Assembly: GCF_000220395.1 (NCBI RefSeq)
Contig: NW_004086713.1
Coordinates: 151,759 to 215,758, forward strand
DNA from: Ichthyophthirius multifiliis
Lineage: Eukaryota; Ciliophora; Oligohymenophorea; Hymenostomatida
Length of the DNA stretch: 64,000 nt
Direction: 5' to 3'
A program made the position numbers and the translations under genes. A model generated the notes under the pieces. It made no database searches. It saw only the letters and a list, made by a program, of their open reading frames with translations, and was not told the DNA's origin. Of this stretch, positions 13,515-27,569 are shown piece after piece (position 1 is the first letter of the stretch; each line of letters begins with the position of its first letter).

Positions 13515-15368
13515 TCATTATCTTTATTTTTTCATCTCATCTTCTTAATTTATACTAAGTTTTTTTATTAAATCAATTTTGAGTACTTCTTCTTCCCCAT
13601 TATTATATAAAGATTTTTCTATTATTAAATCTTCCTTTAAGCTTTATCTTTTTGCATAAAACTCATTCCAATTAATATGGAAATTCGCAAAATAAGTCAA
13701 TATAGCCGCAATAGCAATAATCCCACTATAAATATAGAAAATATTATTCCACCCAAAATTAACTCTCAAATATTTGACAATAAAAAATTACAACCAGCAT
13801 CCCATAGCTTAACCTTAAACTGTAATTCCATAAAAAGTAGAGCCAATATCTTTCCCATAAACTTTAGCAATTACAGCAGGCATTTTAGCACTCCAACCTC
13901 CAAAACATCCAAGCATTAAAAGTACAGAAATAATATACAAAGATTTATATTAGACACAATACTAAAATATTATCATACAAACAAATTCAATAGATAAATT
14001 CAAATAGGCAAGCTTTTTAAAACAATATTTATCTAAAGCCCTTCCCCAGATAAGTCTTTTATAATTTAAATAAAAAAAAATTGATATATATAATTTTAAT
14101 ATTTAAAAAAAAAAAAATATTAATTTACCTTATAAAACCATTAAAAATACTGCCTAAACTACCTACTATGGTTAAATAAAAATCACTAAAATTTCCAATT
14201 TGTTATCCAATAGGTTGGAAATTATCAATTATAAAGTTACCTTAAGCCCCATAGAACAATATTAAGATCATTGTTAAATACACAACTGGTGTTCTGAGAC
14301 CACTTTTAATATCTTTACATTCATTAATTCCATTATATTAATTTATGAAAGATGCTTAATCGTCTATTTTTATTTTTATTGATTCGCCTCTTTCTTATTG
14401 TTAAATTTCGTTTTCTTCTGGAAGATTTTGTAAAAAGCATCCTAATGTTCCTAAGAATAAAAATAAACCAGATAAAATTCTTAACATATAAGGAACACGA
14501 TTAGAAACTTCTTTTGAAAAGTAATTTTCATGGGTATTTGGGTTAAATATAGGTTTTAAGTTATTTGGATTTATCACAAAATAACATAGCCAAGAGAAAA
14601 TAAAAGTTGAAAGACCAAAACCCGCACTAATCACACCACTTGCAAATCCTTTGTTATTTGGAAAGTTACTTGTATTTTTTTTTATAATAAATAAAATATA
14701 GATTTTATATTATATTTTTATTTATTTTATTATTTTTAAAAAATTAAATTTAAAAATATATCTTTTTTTTTATTTTTATAATTTTAAAATATGAATTTTT
14801 ATATATAATTACCTATATGCAAAATAATAAGGAATCAAATATATAATTCCAGCAAACATACCAGCTGCAAATCCATAAGTTATAGAAAAAGATAGGAATG
14901 TAGTTTAAAATGAAGCTAATAAAGAGCATGAGGCAAAACATATTGTACAAATTATCATTGTACGTTTATTTCCTACCTTTAAGTTTATTTTATTTTTAAA
15001 TAATTTTTTTTTATTGATTAAAAAAATAAATAAAAATAAAAAAATTTGTTTGATAATAAATTATAAAAAAAATATTATATAAAATAAGTTAATTTTATTT
15101 TTTATTTTTTTAATTATATAAATATTTTTACTTTATCAGCTATAATTTTACCAAAAGGAGTAAATAAACCCATTGCCATTCCTGAAAATGGGAAAGTAGA
15201 ATTCATATCATCTATTGTTACATTTGATCCATTATTTCTTAAATGACTTGTTACATATACATTTATATTTCCCCATAAATAAAAGGTTCCTATCATTATG
15301 TGTATTAAAAAGCCGCCTAAAATTGATAAGTATCTTCTTTTATTGTCTTTCCATGAAGGTAATGTCAT
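13515..15368 (-). CDS. Major facilitator superfamily transporter, OFA (oxalate/formate antiporter) type
   Basis: A twelve-helix carrier for small organic anions or monocarboxylates; substrate unknown. The start MTLPSWKDNKRRYLS leads directly into the family signature GGFLIHIMIGTFYLWGNI, then FPFSGMAMGLFTPFG, VGNKRTMII and YGFAAGMFAGIIYLIPYYFAY. GFASGVISAGFG follows, with a central loop rich in charges, and FNGFIR plus IWGRALDKY in the second half. The end has MLGCFGGWSAKMPAVIAKVYGK. Exons 15368-15132, 14976-14813, 14668-14129 and 14055-13515 total 1,482 nt (493 residues) with all phases agreeing. It lies 214 bp downstream of the PAQR gene on the same strand, but there is no sign of shared transcription. 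Confidence 0.87.
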
Positions 15369-15582
15369 TAATTTTATTTAAATATTTTTTTAATGTTATT
15401 TTTTTTGTTTATTTTATTATTTATATATTTTTTTTATTTTATTTTTTATTTTTTTTAATAATGTTAATATTTTATCGAATCAATATATAATTTTATTTTT
15501 TTAAAATTATTATTTTATTAAAATAACTAGAATTATAGTTTTAGATATTATTATTTTTTAATTAAAAAATAATAATATTATA

Positions 15583-16976
15583 TCATATAAAACATTAAGT
15601 TTATACTCTTTAAAAATAATTTTCTATTCCAGCGAAATAACAAAAAACAACTCCAATAATAACACAAATATGCCATAAATTATGAGAATTACACTTTTTT
15701 TTTAAAAAAAATAATAATATAAATATATAAAAAAACCCTTATAAATAAATTACCACTTAATCAAATTTTCCAGGTTTGAATCTTTCAGGACATCTAGCTA
15801 AATAAGTACAAAGCCCAATAATAAGAAATATAGCCGTACCAAAATAATAAGGCACACTTTTTTCTAAAAATAGATAATCATTAATCTAATTATTTGCATA
15901 TATCCTATAATTATATTTATAAAGAAATAATAAAAAAATCAATAAATATATATTTATTAATACGATTTTATAATTAAATGAATAAGAGGAACAGATGTTA
16001 CTGTTCCTAAAGATCCATATAATAAACCTTTGAAATTTCTGTATTTTTCTTAATGTAAAAAATCAAACAAAGAGACAATAAATACACTAAAACACAAAAT
16101 TAAATTAAAATAGCTATAAAAATGCATTAAATTTTATTCACAAAAAAACCCGTAATATATACAAGGATATGACCCTCCTCCTATTATTATACATATTCCT
16201 CCATAATCTATTCTTAATAAAAAATCACAATGTTTTTTGCTTATGCAATTAAACGTGTGGAATAAAATACTACCACTTAAACATATCATTGAGGAAATTA
16301 AGAATAATAAAATTGGAAACACAGAAACTTATTAATTTTATTTTTTTAATTTAATTATATTTTCCTTTTTTTTTTAATAAAAAAAAGAAATTATTATTAT
16401 AATAATTAATTTTTAAAACTATTGCATATTTACTTTGGTTTATATTTCTTATTTATTTTATTACTTTTATTTATATATTTAAAATTAATCTAAAATTTAT
16501 AAATGTGTATTCTGCAGTTCTTAAACGTTATTTAAAATGTTTTAATACAGTTAATATTATATATAAAAACTAAATATATTATTTAATTAAATTATAATTG
16601 TTTTTAAAAAATATAATTACTTATTTTCTTAATAAAATTTGTTATATAGTTCTTTTACCAAATTTTTATAGTTTTTAGGTAATAATTAGATTTATTATTA
16701 AACATGATTAACATAAGCTTCTTTTTGATGATAGTTATATAAAAAAAAAATCATAATTATAACAATTATAACACCAATAACATGTGACCATATATTTGAA
16801 AATTCGTTACTTTAACAATGAAAACAACTTTATAATGATTTTTTGTATGAATTATAATTCACCCTATAGCCACTTCTAATATAATGGTTATCTTTCAGAT
16901 ATTAGGCTGCTTGTTCATACGAACCTAGGAACTCTTTTTAAAATTATATTTTTTTTTAATCCTTTAAATTATTCAT
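15583..16976 (-). CDS. PAQR / adiponectin receptor-like seven-helix membrane protein
   Basis: PAQR proteins are zinc-containing membrane hydrolases or receptors. The N-terminal domain reads YLKDNHYIRSGYRVNYNSY, followed by NEFSNIWSHVIG and the first helix. After the loop come FPILLFLISSMICLSGSILF, HTFNC, RIDYGGICIIIGG and FDFLHQEKYRNFKG. After two introns (15905-15963 and 15694-15753) the end is SHNLWHICVIIGVVF. The three zinc-ligand histidines expected from AdipoR structures are present: one in FHTF and two in SHNLWH. The first exon spans 16976-16621. The join from it to the exon before VFPILLF is unresolved; a small helical exon around 16480-16560 is likely. The residue before NE is Ser instead of the usual His. 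The TGA is at 15583-15585. Confidence 0.83.
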
Positions 16977-17522
16977 ATGATTTTTTTCTAATGAATAATT
17001 TTTTTTAATTAATATAAAAAAAAAACAATGTAAAACTATTGTATTAAATATAAAATATTAAAACAAGAGATTAAATATATTTAATAAAAAAAATAAGAAA
17101 AATCTATAAAACTAAATTTAATAAGATTAATTAGATATTTTGAATTAAATATTTAATTATAAAAATTGCTTTATGAACTCGAAAAAATAAATAAAAATAA
17201 TATTAGCATCTAGTGTATATATAAAGAATTCCATAAAAAATACTTAACTTTATAATTAATAATATTAATTTAAAAAATAATTTTAATTTAATTTTTAATT
17301 AATATTATTTTATAACAAAGCCTTTATTTATCAAATAAAATTAATAATATATGATTAAAATAATCTTATTCAAAAAAAAAAAAAAAAATGATTATCTTGT
17401 TTTTTGATTTTTATTGTTAATAATAGCTTTATTTTTTAATTTATTTAATAAAAATAAATATAATATTTTAAATGAAAATTACTTTATATTATTTTTTTCT
17501 AATAATATAAATATTAAATGCA
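16977..17522. other. Intergenic, no gene seen
   Basis: About 550 bp lies between the LYR-motif gene and the PAQR gene, both on the minus strand. It is almost pure A/T with long A runs; no RNA or protein gene is seen. Confidence 0.55.
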
Positions 17523-18414
17523 TCATAAACCCTAATTTTGAGCATTTTAATTTTTTAAAATCTATTGTCTTTCGTAGTTAGTATTATCAAAATCTTTTTT
17601 TTTTAATTATTAATATTGCTTAAAAAACATTTTAATATTTTATACCATCAGAGAATTGTTCCCACATGTTCCAGTGACTATCATTTTAAGGATAATCTTC
17701 ATAAAAAGGCATATTTTCATCAGGTCTATTTTCTGAAAGTAATCTGGGAGAGTAATATCCAAAAGGATCGAATTTCAAAAGCTTTTAAAAAATTAATTAT
17801 AAATATAATTTTTTCTTTTTAATATATATAATTTTATTAATACATTTTCATCAAAAATATAATATCTATTTGAAGTTGGGGCATAAGGTCTTGATTCATC
17901 TAATTAAAGATAATTATTATTATTATTTTTTTTAAATTATTTTAATTACCAATAACCATATTAGGGTCAAATAATTCTTCATGTAAATCTTCATATTTTT
18001 TGAAAAAAGTTTTCAATTCAAGAGATTCAACTGGCAATTAATACATTTTTCTGAAATCATCGGATACATTATGTAAAGTTTCATTATATTTTATAAAACA
18101 AGTTCTATAACCTTCTAATTAATGCGCATTTACTCTTCTTAAAGTAGCTCTTTTGTTTAATTTATTTTTTAATAATTTAATAAATCATATAGATAACTTT
18201 TTTCAAATTAAAAAATAATAATTTTAATTTTTTTTTTTTTTTTTTTCATAATTTAATTTTTTTATTTTATCTCAAAATAAAAATAAATTTACCTATAAAG
18301 ACGAGTTATCTTTTAATGATTTGTTAATATATTAGGATGCTTAGTTCCATAGCATAATAAATTTTAAACTTCTTCCCAATTAAAATTTTTTAAAAAATAG
18401 TATGCTTTTGACAT
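17523..18414 (-). CDS. LYR-motif mitochondrial protein, possibly a complex I accessory subunit
   Basis: LYR proteins act as complex I accessory subunits or as Fe-S and respiratory assembly factors with acyl carrier protein. After MSKAYYFLKNFNWEEVQ the segment HQKITRLYRATLRRVNAH matches the LYR helix and resembles the start of NDUFB9/NDUFA6. Later segments are FRKMYQLPVE, FFKKYEDLHEELFDP, RPYAPTSNRYY, FDPFGYYSPRL and HWNMWEQF; the end reads FDNTNYERQQILKNQNAQ. Exons 18414-18293, 18149-17950, 17899-17844, 17781-17646 and 17593-17523 total 585 nt (194 residues) in phase. The middle is not close to human subunits, so the assignment to complex I is a guess. It is divergent from AP-4 sigma across 169 bp. 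Confidence 0.62.
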
Positions 18415-18583
18415 TTTTTTATATAAAATTATATTAATTATATATTTTTCTTAAATAAATATTATTTTTTTTTTAAAAAAAAAATTTTTTTTTTATTCAA
18501 AAAAAATATCTATAATATGTTTGATTAATATTAAAATAAAAAAATATAATATTATAAAATATATTTTTAATTTCAATAAAAAT

Positions 18584-19349
18584 ATGATTCAGTTTATTCT
18601 AATGGTTAATAAATAGGGCTAAACTAGGTTTTTTATTTTTTTATATGAATTTTAAATTAATTGAAATTTTATAGACTTGCATAATATTATAATAGTCTGT
18701 CTGTTTAAGAAAGAACAACGTTAGAAGGTGAATTAGTTAGAAAATGTTTATCAAGAAATAATACATAATGTTCTTTTATTGAACATAGAAATTATAAAGT
18801 AATTTATAGGAGATATGCTTCATTATATTTTATAGTCGGAGTTGATATTGAAGAAGAAGTAATAATTAATTAATAAATAAAGAGTAAAAAGAAAAAAAAA
18901 AATTAAAAAAAAAAAAAAAAAGAATGAATTAGCATATTTTGAATTTATACATACATTAGTAGAAACGTTAGATAAATACTTTGAAAATGTCGTAATAATT
19001 TAAATAAAATAAAACAAATTTTTATTTATTTTTTTATAAAAAAAAAAAAAAAAGTGTGAACTTGATGTAATTTTAATTATTTTTATTATTTCATCAATAA
19101 AGTTTATTTTAAAAATATTATTTTTATCGATGTAGATTATGTTGAGTTTACATAAAGCACATTATATTTTAGAAGAAATGGTAATGAATGGATAAATTGT
19201 TGAGACAAATAAAACTCTTATTTTAGGTTTTTTTTTATTAATTTTTAAAAAAATATTATTTATAACCCTAATATTAATATTTATTTTTTTAAATAATTAA
19301 TTATATACTAAAAGCTCCTTTACATGTTTTAGATAAAATAGGCGAATGA
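18584..19349 (+). CDS. AP4S1: AP-4 adaptor complex sigma subunit
   Basis: This is the small subunit of AP-4, a clathrin-independent adaptor at the trans-Golgi network that selects cargo for endosomes. It reads MIQFILMVNKQGQTRLAQYY, ELVRKCLSRNNTQCSFIEHR, VIYRRYASLYFIVGVD, ELAYFEFIHTLVETLDKYF, ELDIMF and NGQIVETNKTLILAP. The CSFIE and QIVETN stretches favour sigma-4 over sigma-1/2/3. The six exons 18584-18627, 18675-18858, 18923-18991, 19055-19066, 19136-19226 and 19315-19349 give exactly 144 residues, the human AP4S1 length. The fourth exon is only 12 nt and encodes CELD. In-frame TAG and TAA in NKQGQTR directly show the Gln reassignment. Confidence 0.93.
19055..19066 (+). other. AP4S1: 12-nt micro-exon of AP4S1
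   Basis: Between an intron ending in AAAG and one beginning GTAATT lie four codons, CELD. They restore the conserved sigma-subunit stretch (V-C-E-L-D-I-M-F) and keep the phase. Without it the protein would lose a conserved beta-strand edge. Confidence 0.85.
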
Positions 19350-19678
19350 AAAAATAAAAATTAATATTATAAAAATATTTATAAATATTATTTCTTATAT
19401 TGTTATTTTGAATAAAATATATATACACATTTACCTAAAAATACATTATTTTACTAAATAATAAAAAAAAAATTATAATATATAATTTAAAAATCAATAT
19501 ATATAATAATTAATTTTTAAAAAATAGAAAAATTATTTTATATTTTATTTTTTTGTAAATAAAATAAATTAAACAAACAAACATTAAAAGATATAAAGAT
19601 ATATATAATACTATTTATTTGTTTAACAAAAGCATAAAAAATATTTTATTTTTTCTTTATAAAATTAATAAAAAATAC
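19350..19678. other. Convergent 3' spacer between AP4S1 and GAPDH
   Basis: About 330 bp of A/T sequence holds the 3' ends of both genes. Nothing else is recognisable. Confidence 0.55.
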
Positions 19679-20765
<1,087 letters not shown>

Positions 20766-22076
20766 AATTTTTATTTTTTTATTTTAATTGATTATTTTAT
20801 TTTATTTTTAATTTAATTTTATTTTATTTTATTTTATTTTTATTTTTATTTTTAGTTTACTTTTTATTTATAAAGATATATTTAAAGAATATAATTATTA
20901 CGTATTTAAATTTTAGAAAATATATATAGTACGTAGTAATTTGCTTTGTTTTTGGTTCTTATAAAAATTATTGTTCGAATATCTTTTTTATAATTATCAT
21001 TTAAATCCAATTTTTTTATAACTGATCTATTTTAACCTCTTTTCCTTAATTAATTTTATTATTTTCAATAATTACTTGAGTTAATTTATTAACTTTTATA
21101 TATTATTTTTATATATGTTTTTTATAATTCTCTCTTTAAATTAAAATTCAAAAAGAAGCTCTTAAATACTATACCAAAGAATATAGTCATTTAAAAATAC
21201 ATAAATAAAGTTGTTATTCGTAATAAATGGAATGTAAAAGGCTAATAAACTAAATTTAATTTTAAATATTATATTGATATTTATAAATTATTGTTTAATA
21301 TAATTTTATTTTTAAGTTAAAAGATTGTCTCAAAAAAAAAAGAATGGTTATAAATCAAAAATAATATTATATTTAATATATAACAATTAAATACAAAAAA
21401 AATGAATTTAACATCAGTAGGAAATTTTTTCTATTAGAATAATAGAATTAATATAATTATTGACTATATTTTATATTTAATTTTAAAATATATATTAAAT
21501 AAATATTAATTATTTATTTATAAGATAATATTTTTATATCTATTTCTTTTATATTTATTTAAATAATTTTTTTTTGTATATCTAAAAAATTATATATTAT
21601 CTTATCAAAATATTAAAAAAAATAATAGAAAACATAATATACAAATTTTAATATAATTTTAAAAGAATATCAAGTGTTAAAAATTTTAATATAATATTTA
21701 TAATTTAATCGATAAAAATTATATTTATATTATCACTGATTTTTAATCAATTTCATTATTGCTATAAAATAAATATTTTAAAATTTAAATTTTTTTTTTT
21801 TTTTTTTTTTTTTCATATTATACTAAAAAATAAAAAAAATGCTTTTTTTTAACTAAGAAACAAATTAAATGGAAGTCTTAAAGCCAGCGAACATCTAATT
21901 AAAGTTTAAATGAATATATAAGAATAATTAAATATTATATAAAATAGAGTTGGGCGTAAATAAAATACTAAAAAGTCAAGTAAACCTTAAAAATAGTAAG
22001 AAATAAAAATTCCTTAAAATGTAATCTTAATTTAATTAACTTTTTGGGAATATAATTTTATTTTTTATAATAAAAG
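20766..22076. other. Divergent intergenic region between GAPDH and a coiled-coil gene
   Basis: Here lie 1.3 kb. Immediately upstream of GAPDH (20790-20850) is a run of ATTTT/ATTTTT iterations. On the minus strand around 20930-21100 a Lys/Gln-rich open stretch (for example INQGKEVKIDQLQKNW) looks slightly gene-like but has no convincing start or family, so I do not call it. A T30 run lies near 21790-21813. Confidence 0.5.
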
Positions 22077-22930
22077 ATGAATATTGATGAACAAATTTTA
22101 TTTTTAAATAAATAGTTAAAAGACACTTTAAAAAAATTAGAAGAATTTACAATTAAAAGAGAAAAAATAGAAAGTTAATTATAAGAATTAGAAATAAAAA
22201 AAAATCAAAATGAGTAATTTAAAATAAATTAAAAAAAATATTATTAATTTATACATTAGACATGAAAAATTATAAGCATAATAGTCTGTTTTTTCACAAA
22301 ATCAATTCACTATTAATGAACATTCTGATGATTAAGAAGAAAACATTAATAATAATTCTAATTTTTTCAAAATAGCTTTATTTTAAAAATAAATAAATCA
22401 ATAACATGTTCCTTAATAAGATAATTTAATACAAATAAATACATAAAATTGTGATGATAATTAAGAAAATAATTAAATAATGGATGAATCAAATGAAGAT
22501 ACATTTATTGAATAATATATATAGAAATTAACAGAAACAGAAAAGCCGCAATAAATTTAAATACAAGAAACAGAAATTAAAAAATGTCCATTATGGGAAT
22601 AATTTGGAATTGAAGATAAAATATAAAAAGTAAAACCTTAAAAACTTTTTAAATTAAATTTAAAATATTATTATAGTAATTATAATAAATTAGTTAATTA
22701 AATGAAGCCTAAATAATAAAATTAGCATAATAATTTGGATTAAAAACTAAAGATATGGTATAAAATATAAAAATTAAATTCTTATTTTGTTTAATTATTT
22801 TAAAAAATAATAGAAATAAACTAAAGAATAATTATAAGTAATATATAGTTATTTAGAAGAAAGTATACTTCCATAAGAATATTTAAAAGACTTTACTCCA
22901 AAAATACTAGACTTAATAAATAATAATTGA
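22077..22930 (+). CDS. Hypothetical Gln/Asn-rich protein with N-terminal coiled coil
   Basis: No family is recognised. The start MNIDEQILFLNKQLKDTLKK continues as a coiled coil for about 45 residues. After intron 22214-22259 comes a low-complexity acidic Gln/Asn segment with NEDTFIEQYIQ, then CPLWEQFGIEDKIQ. The C-terminus is SYLEESILPQEYLKDFTPKI, ending at TGA 22928-22930. To join the last exon in frame, the sequence 22789-22813 must be removed; it starts GTTTAA and ends ATAG but is only 25 nt. Exons then total 783 nt (260 residues). A miscalled base nearby is the alternative. It points towards the polycystin gene, 264 bp away. Confidence 0.6.
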
Positions 22931-23194
22931 TATAAATAGTCTTTTGTAATTAAAAAAATAAAAAAATTAAATTAAACTTTAAAAACCTAAACTATTATAA
23001 AATTTACTTTATAAATAAAATATAAAAATAATTTATATAATTTAAATAAGATTAAATTATTTATATATAATAGAATTTATTCTATAAGATTTTTTTTATA
23101 TATATAGTACAACATTATTTAAATTATCGAGTAAAAATTCAAAAAAATAAATAAATAAAATATAATATATATTTTATTAACAAATTATAAATCT

Positions 23195-25481
23195 TCATTA
23201 ATTATCTTATTCATTATCATTATCACTTTCCATAACTTTAAAACTACTTTAGAAAAACACAGTATCTTATTTAATAAAGTTTGATCTTTTAACTTTAAGT
23301 AATTCATTTCTTTCTTTTTCTAATCTATCTTTAGTACTATGTATTAATTAAACCATAATAGCTGAGAGAAGCGCGAAAATTCCAAAATGAATAATATAAA
23401 TCAATATAATTAACATCTATAATAAAAATAAATTATTTTAAAATTAACTTTTTTTCTTTTTACAGATTAGGTTTTTAATGAAAAAATTAATTATCTTACT
23501 AAAGGAGGCAAATCATTTTAATATAACTGTTTTAATTCTGGTATAAAACTAGAAACTTGTATATTATAATTTTATAAATTAAACATTTATTTTCAATTAT
23601 ATATTTACATAGGCTGCATTTTATGATAGATGATAGACTAAAAATAAAACTATCATACATTGGTAAAACCCCATCAGAAAACATCATTATACATAATGCA
23701 CCTACAGCATTAACAGAAAATATTATGAATGATATAACCCATGAGCTTTTGACAAACATTGTTAATATTTCCGAATAAACTTAGATTTAATAACTCCATT
23801 TAACAATATATTTCGTAAAAGAAGTAAAAAGTAATAATATATTTACAGCAGTAAAATAATTAATCAACTTATCTTATTATATATATTTATCCAAATATAT
23901 ATATTCTTTTGATGTTAAATCTATTTTTTATTTTTCTGCTTTAATATTATCGCTTATACCTCCTTATACTATAATCAGTATTAAAGATATAATATCTAAA
24001 CAAAAAAATAAATATAAAACAAAAAAATATATTTAAGAAATATACTTAAAATATCAAAAATAGTCGGCCTTTTAATAAGTATAATAACTTTTCTAAAATC
24101 AAAAATAAAATAAACTGAATCTGTAAATTACGGCAAAGTTAATTTATTTAATTCTAATTCCATATTTGCTTTAGGATCGTTTTTATAGTTTTCTCCATAT
24201 CTTCTTTTAATATCTAATTCAAAATAAGCATTTTTATTCATAATATCCTTTATTTCTTTTTATTTTTATTTAAAACGCAAAATTCTTGCATTTTTTGTTT
24301 TCGCGCCGAAAATTCCTATATATTCAAATGCCGCGAAAAAAAGCAACAAACCAGCAATAGTATTAATAATTAAAGACAATATATCATCTTTTTCTGATTA
24401 CTATTTTAAAGAAATTGAATTTGTGTATATATCAGTAGTCAACATAAATGAATCCGAATAAATTTATCTTATAATAATTTTGTTTTAATATATTATTTAA
24501 CTAGGGGCATTATAAGCATTTACAATTATTTATATTTAAGATGTTTAATAATCTATCCATTTATCACTTTTTTTTCATTGTTAAAAAAAAAAAAAATTAT
24601 TTAACAAAATACTTAATTAATCCAGCTATTTATGATATGATTTCTCCATCTATACCTGGAAGATCGATATAATATCCTGAAAGATCTTGGTTTTCTTAAT
24701 TTTCTTTATAAATAAAATGTTCAGGAGCTTTTCCTTATCCTTTCCAATATGTCTCTGTATCTATTACTCCAAAATCTATACATTTAAAGTATTTTTCAAA
24801 GACTTATTTATGTACTTCATTATATATTTGACAAGAAGGATTGATTTTGAATCTTTATTAAATAATTCTACCTACCAAATTTGCATTTCTTTAATATTTT
24901 TTCGGTTTACAATTGTCTTAAATTTTTTAATTTTTACAAATTCTCTTGTTATCTAAATTTTTATTTTTATATTTAACTATAAAAAATAAATTAAATACAA
25001 TCATCTTCTTAATTTGTCATTCCATAATAAGCAAAATAAATATTTCTTATATCTTAGTGATCACTTGAAATTAATGAATAATCTATTATATATTTCTTTA
25101 TTAAACTTTTTTATTAAAATCTAAATGGAAATTAGGTAAATTCTAAAAAATTAAATTAACATTTTATAGAGTATTGTTGCTTATACTTTTTTATAAAAAA
25201 AAATTAAACAAAAAATAATATATATTTGTAATTTTTTAACTTATATTTATCTATTCTGTCATCGTTATCAAATTTATATACAACAAATAAAGCAATTAGA
25301 ATAAAAACAATTAGATTTTCAAAAAATGATTTTATATATTCGAAACATTTTGCAATGTTTAAATCATTGTTTTTTTTATTTTTATTTTTCTTTCCCTTTA
25401 AATTTAATTTTAAATCTTCCTCATTAAATATATTTTATTCAAGTAACTATATATAATTTATATATAATTTATATATATATA

Positions 25482-25516
<35 letters not shown>

Positions 25517-26532
25517 ATATGTACTCCTTATTATTCATTTTACTCATTTATAATTTCTGTTTCTTATGCTTCATTATTTTTAGCAATATCACGACTAATT
25601 TTTTTATTTAATATAATAAAATAAAATATTTTTATAAATAATTATAAAAGTTATTATATTTATTAATATATTAACAAAATATTATTAATTTTTAAAGGTT
25701 ATTTTTTTAATGAATAAAAAAATTTATACTTTATTTTTATATGAAGCACTGGTGTATAATTTTTTATTGCTCGAAAAATTGGTGGATAAAGAGATTTTTG
25801 TATTTCCATTTAATCAATTAATACGTTTCCACTTTCATCTATAAAAATAAGCGAGTCTTCTTATATACCATAGTTCTAACAAAGATACTTTTTTAATTAT
25901 TCAAAAGTTTTAGTTTTATTAATATTTATAGGAAGATCTGACTCCTATCCATTTTAATTTATTTTAATTATAAAATTGTATTCTTAATTATAATCCCCAT
26001 TTTTTAAAGCTAAATTTAAATTGATTATATTATTATTTTCATTATTATTATCTTTAAATTAATTTTTATTAGAAAAAATAAAAGATTAATTTACTTTTTT
26101 TGTTTTCTTGTTATTTTTCATTTATCAATTTTAATTTATTTTCTATAGGTTAAATCATATGCTAAATTTTATTGTTTTAAATTCTACAATCTTTATAAAA
26201 GCATTTTAGAATTTTTCTAACTCTTTCTTCAATCATTTTTAGTTGTTTGGCGTCTGAACTTCCATGCTATTATTTAATTTGTTAAATACTCAATGTTATT
26301 TATTTTAATTTTGTTTCTTTTTCTTCTATACGCTAGATTTTTAAGAAAATAAATATACATTATTTTAAAAACTTACATTCTAAAGCATTTTTATTTATTA
26401 AGTATAAATAGTATTTATTTTATCAAGTTTCATTATTTCTTAATTAAATTCATTTAATTTTTCCTATGTTTTTCTCCTTTCTTGCTCTGCACTATCTAAC
26501 TCTTTCTGTATAACCTGATTATTACGAATCAT
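23195..26532 (-). CDS. PKD2: Polycystin-2 (TRPP)-type cation channel with coiled-coil and ubiquitin-like N-terminal extension
   Basis: Polycystin-2 channels conduct Ca/Na in cilia and ER. The extracellular polycystin domain is visible: NLVGRIIQQRFKINPSC (arginine-rich release motif and first Cys), KYFKCIDF, LSGYYIDLPG, WIDYQTSQIQIIVNAYNA. The pore region includes VKSSWVISFIIFSVNAVGAL and FSDGVLPMYDSFIFSLSS; the last helix is HFGIFALLSAIMVQLIHS. Upstream and spliced in phase are a coiled coil (MIRNNQVIQKELDSAEQERR to LKLINEKQQENKK) and a ubiquitin- or PB1-like fold (YNFIIKINQNGQ...FEQLKKYLCQNYGIQEDSLI). Introns are 26333-26376, 26052-26094, 25595-25729, 25447-25524 and 25186-25240, with several more downstream; the join near 25000-25185 is unresolved. 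The TGA is at 23195-23197. One gene or two fused neighbours is the open question, but phases favour one. Confidence 0.83.
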
Positions 26533-27569
26533 TATAGAAACAAGAATTATTATTTTAAAAAATAAAATTATTTTTGTTATATAATAAAGTCAATTATAAA
26601 ATAAATCAAATCAATCTAAAAAAAAAAAAAAAAAGATTTAATGTTTATAAATAAATTTTTAATTTTATTTTTTATAAGCACAAATAATGTATAATTAGGC
26701 TTAATAGTTAATAAAAATAATATAATTTATTTTTGTTTGATTTAATTTATTACACGAATATCAATAAATTAAGATCAAATTACATATCAATAAATTACTT
26801 TATAATTAAATTTTAAATATTAGAATTATTTATAATTTTAGTAGTATATTTGATATTTATTTTAATAAAATTATAAAAATATTACAATTATGTTTTTAAA
26901 ATCGAAATTTTATATTTTTTTTGGAAAACTTTAATACATTAAAAGAATTTATATTAATAAAAAGAAAATATGTGAGAAATTAAATAGGAATTTTTTAATT
27001 TTAATATTATAATAATATAATAACTAGCAAAATAAACTTGATATTTTTAGATAAGTAAAATAATAAATAAAGCAAACCAAAATTTAATTTTTCTATATTA
27101 TAATATTAGATATATTTTATCATTTATGCAAATAAAAATATAACATAATTAAAAAAACTTAATGTAGAAAGATAAATTGAAATTTATATAAATGAATATT
27201 ATAACTATATGTATTCAAATTATATTTTTTTATGATTATAATTAATTATTTTAAATAAATAATTCATTTGTTTTAGTCAAATTAAAACTATATATTATTA
27301 ATTATATACTTTTTGTTATTTAAAAATATTATTTAATTAAATATGTACCTATTTATTTATTAATAAATTTTAATCTAATAATTTAAAAAAAAATATAAAA
27401 CACCAGAAAAATATAAATATATTTTATATATAAAATAATAAAATTTAAAATATAATATATAGATATATAAATTTATAAGCTATTCAATATATTTAACTAA
27501 TATTACAAAAAAAAATTATATTAATAATTGAAAAATAATACATAAAAAACTTTATTTTTAAAATAATAA
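26533..27569. other. Divergent intergenic region, no gene seen
   Basis: About 1 kb of very A/T-rich sequence lies between the polycystin gene (-) and an unknown + gene. An A18 run lies at about 26618-26634. It is presumably promoter sequence; no element is recognised. Confidence 0.55.

Noticed and set aside
15215-15490. Plus-strand hydrophobic frame
   Set aside because: Antisense of the first exon and upstream region of the OFA transporter; hydrophobicity comes from T-rich codons.
20880-21180. Lys/Gln-rich minus-strand stretch upstream of GAPDH
   Set aside because: Long open frames arise easily when only TGA stops; no convincing start or domain.
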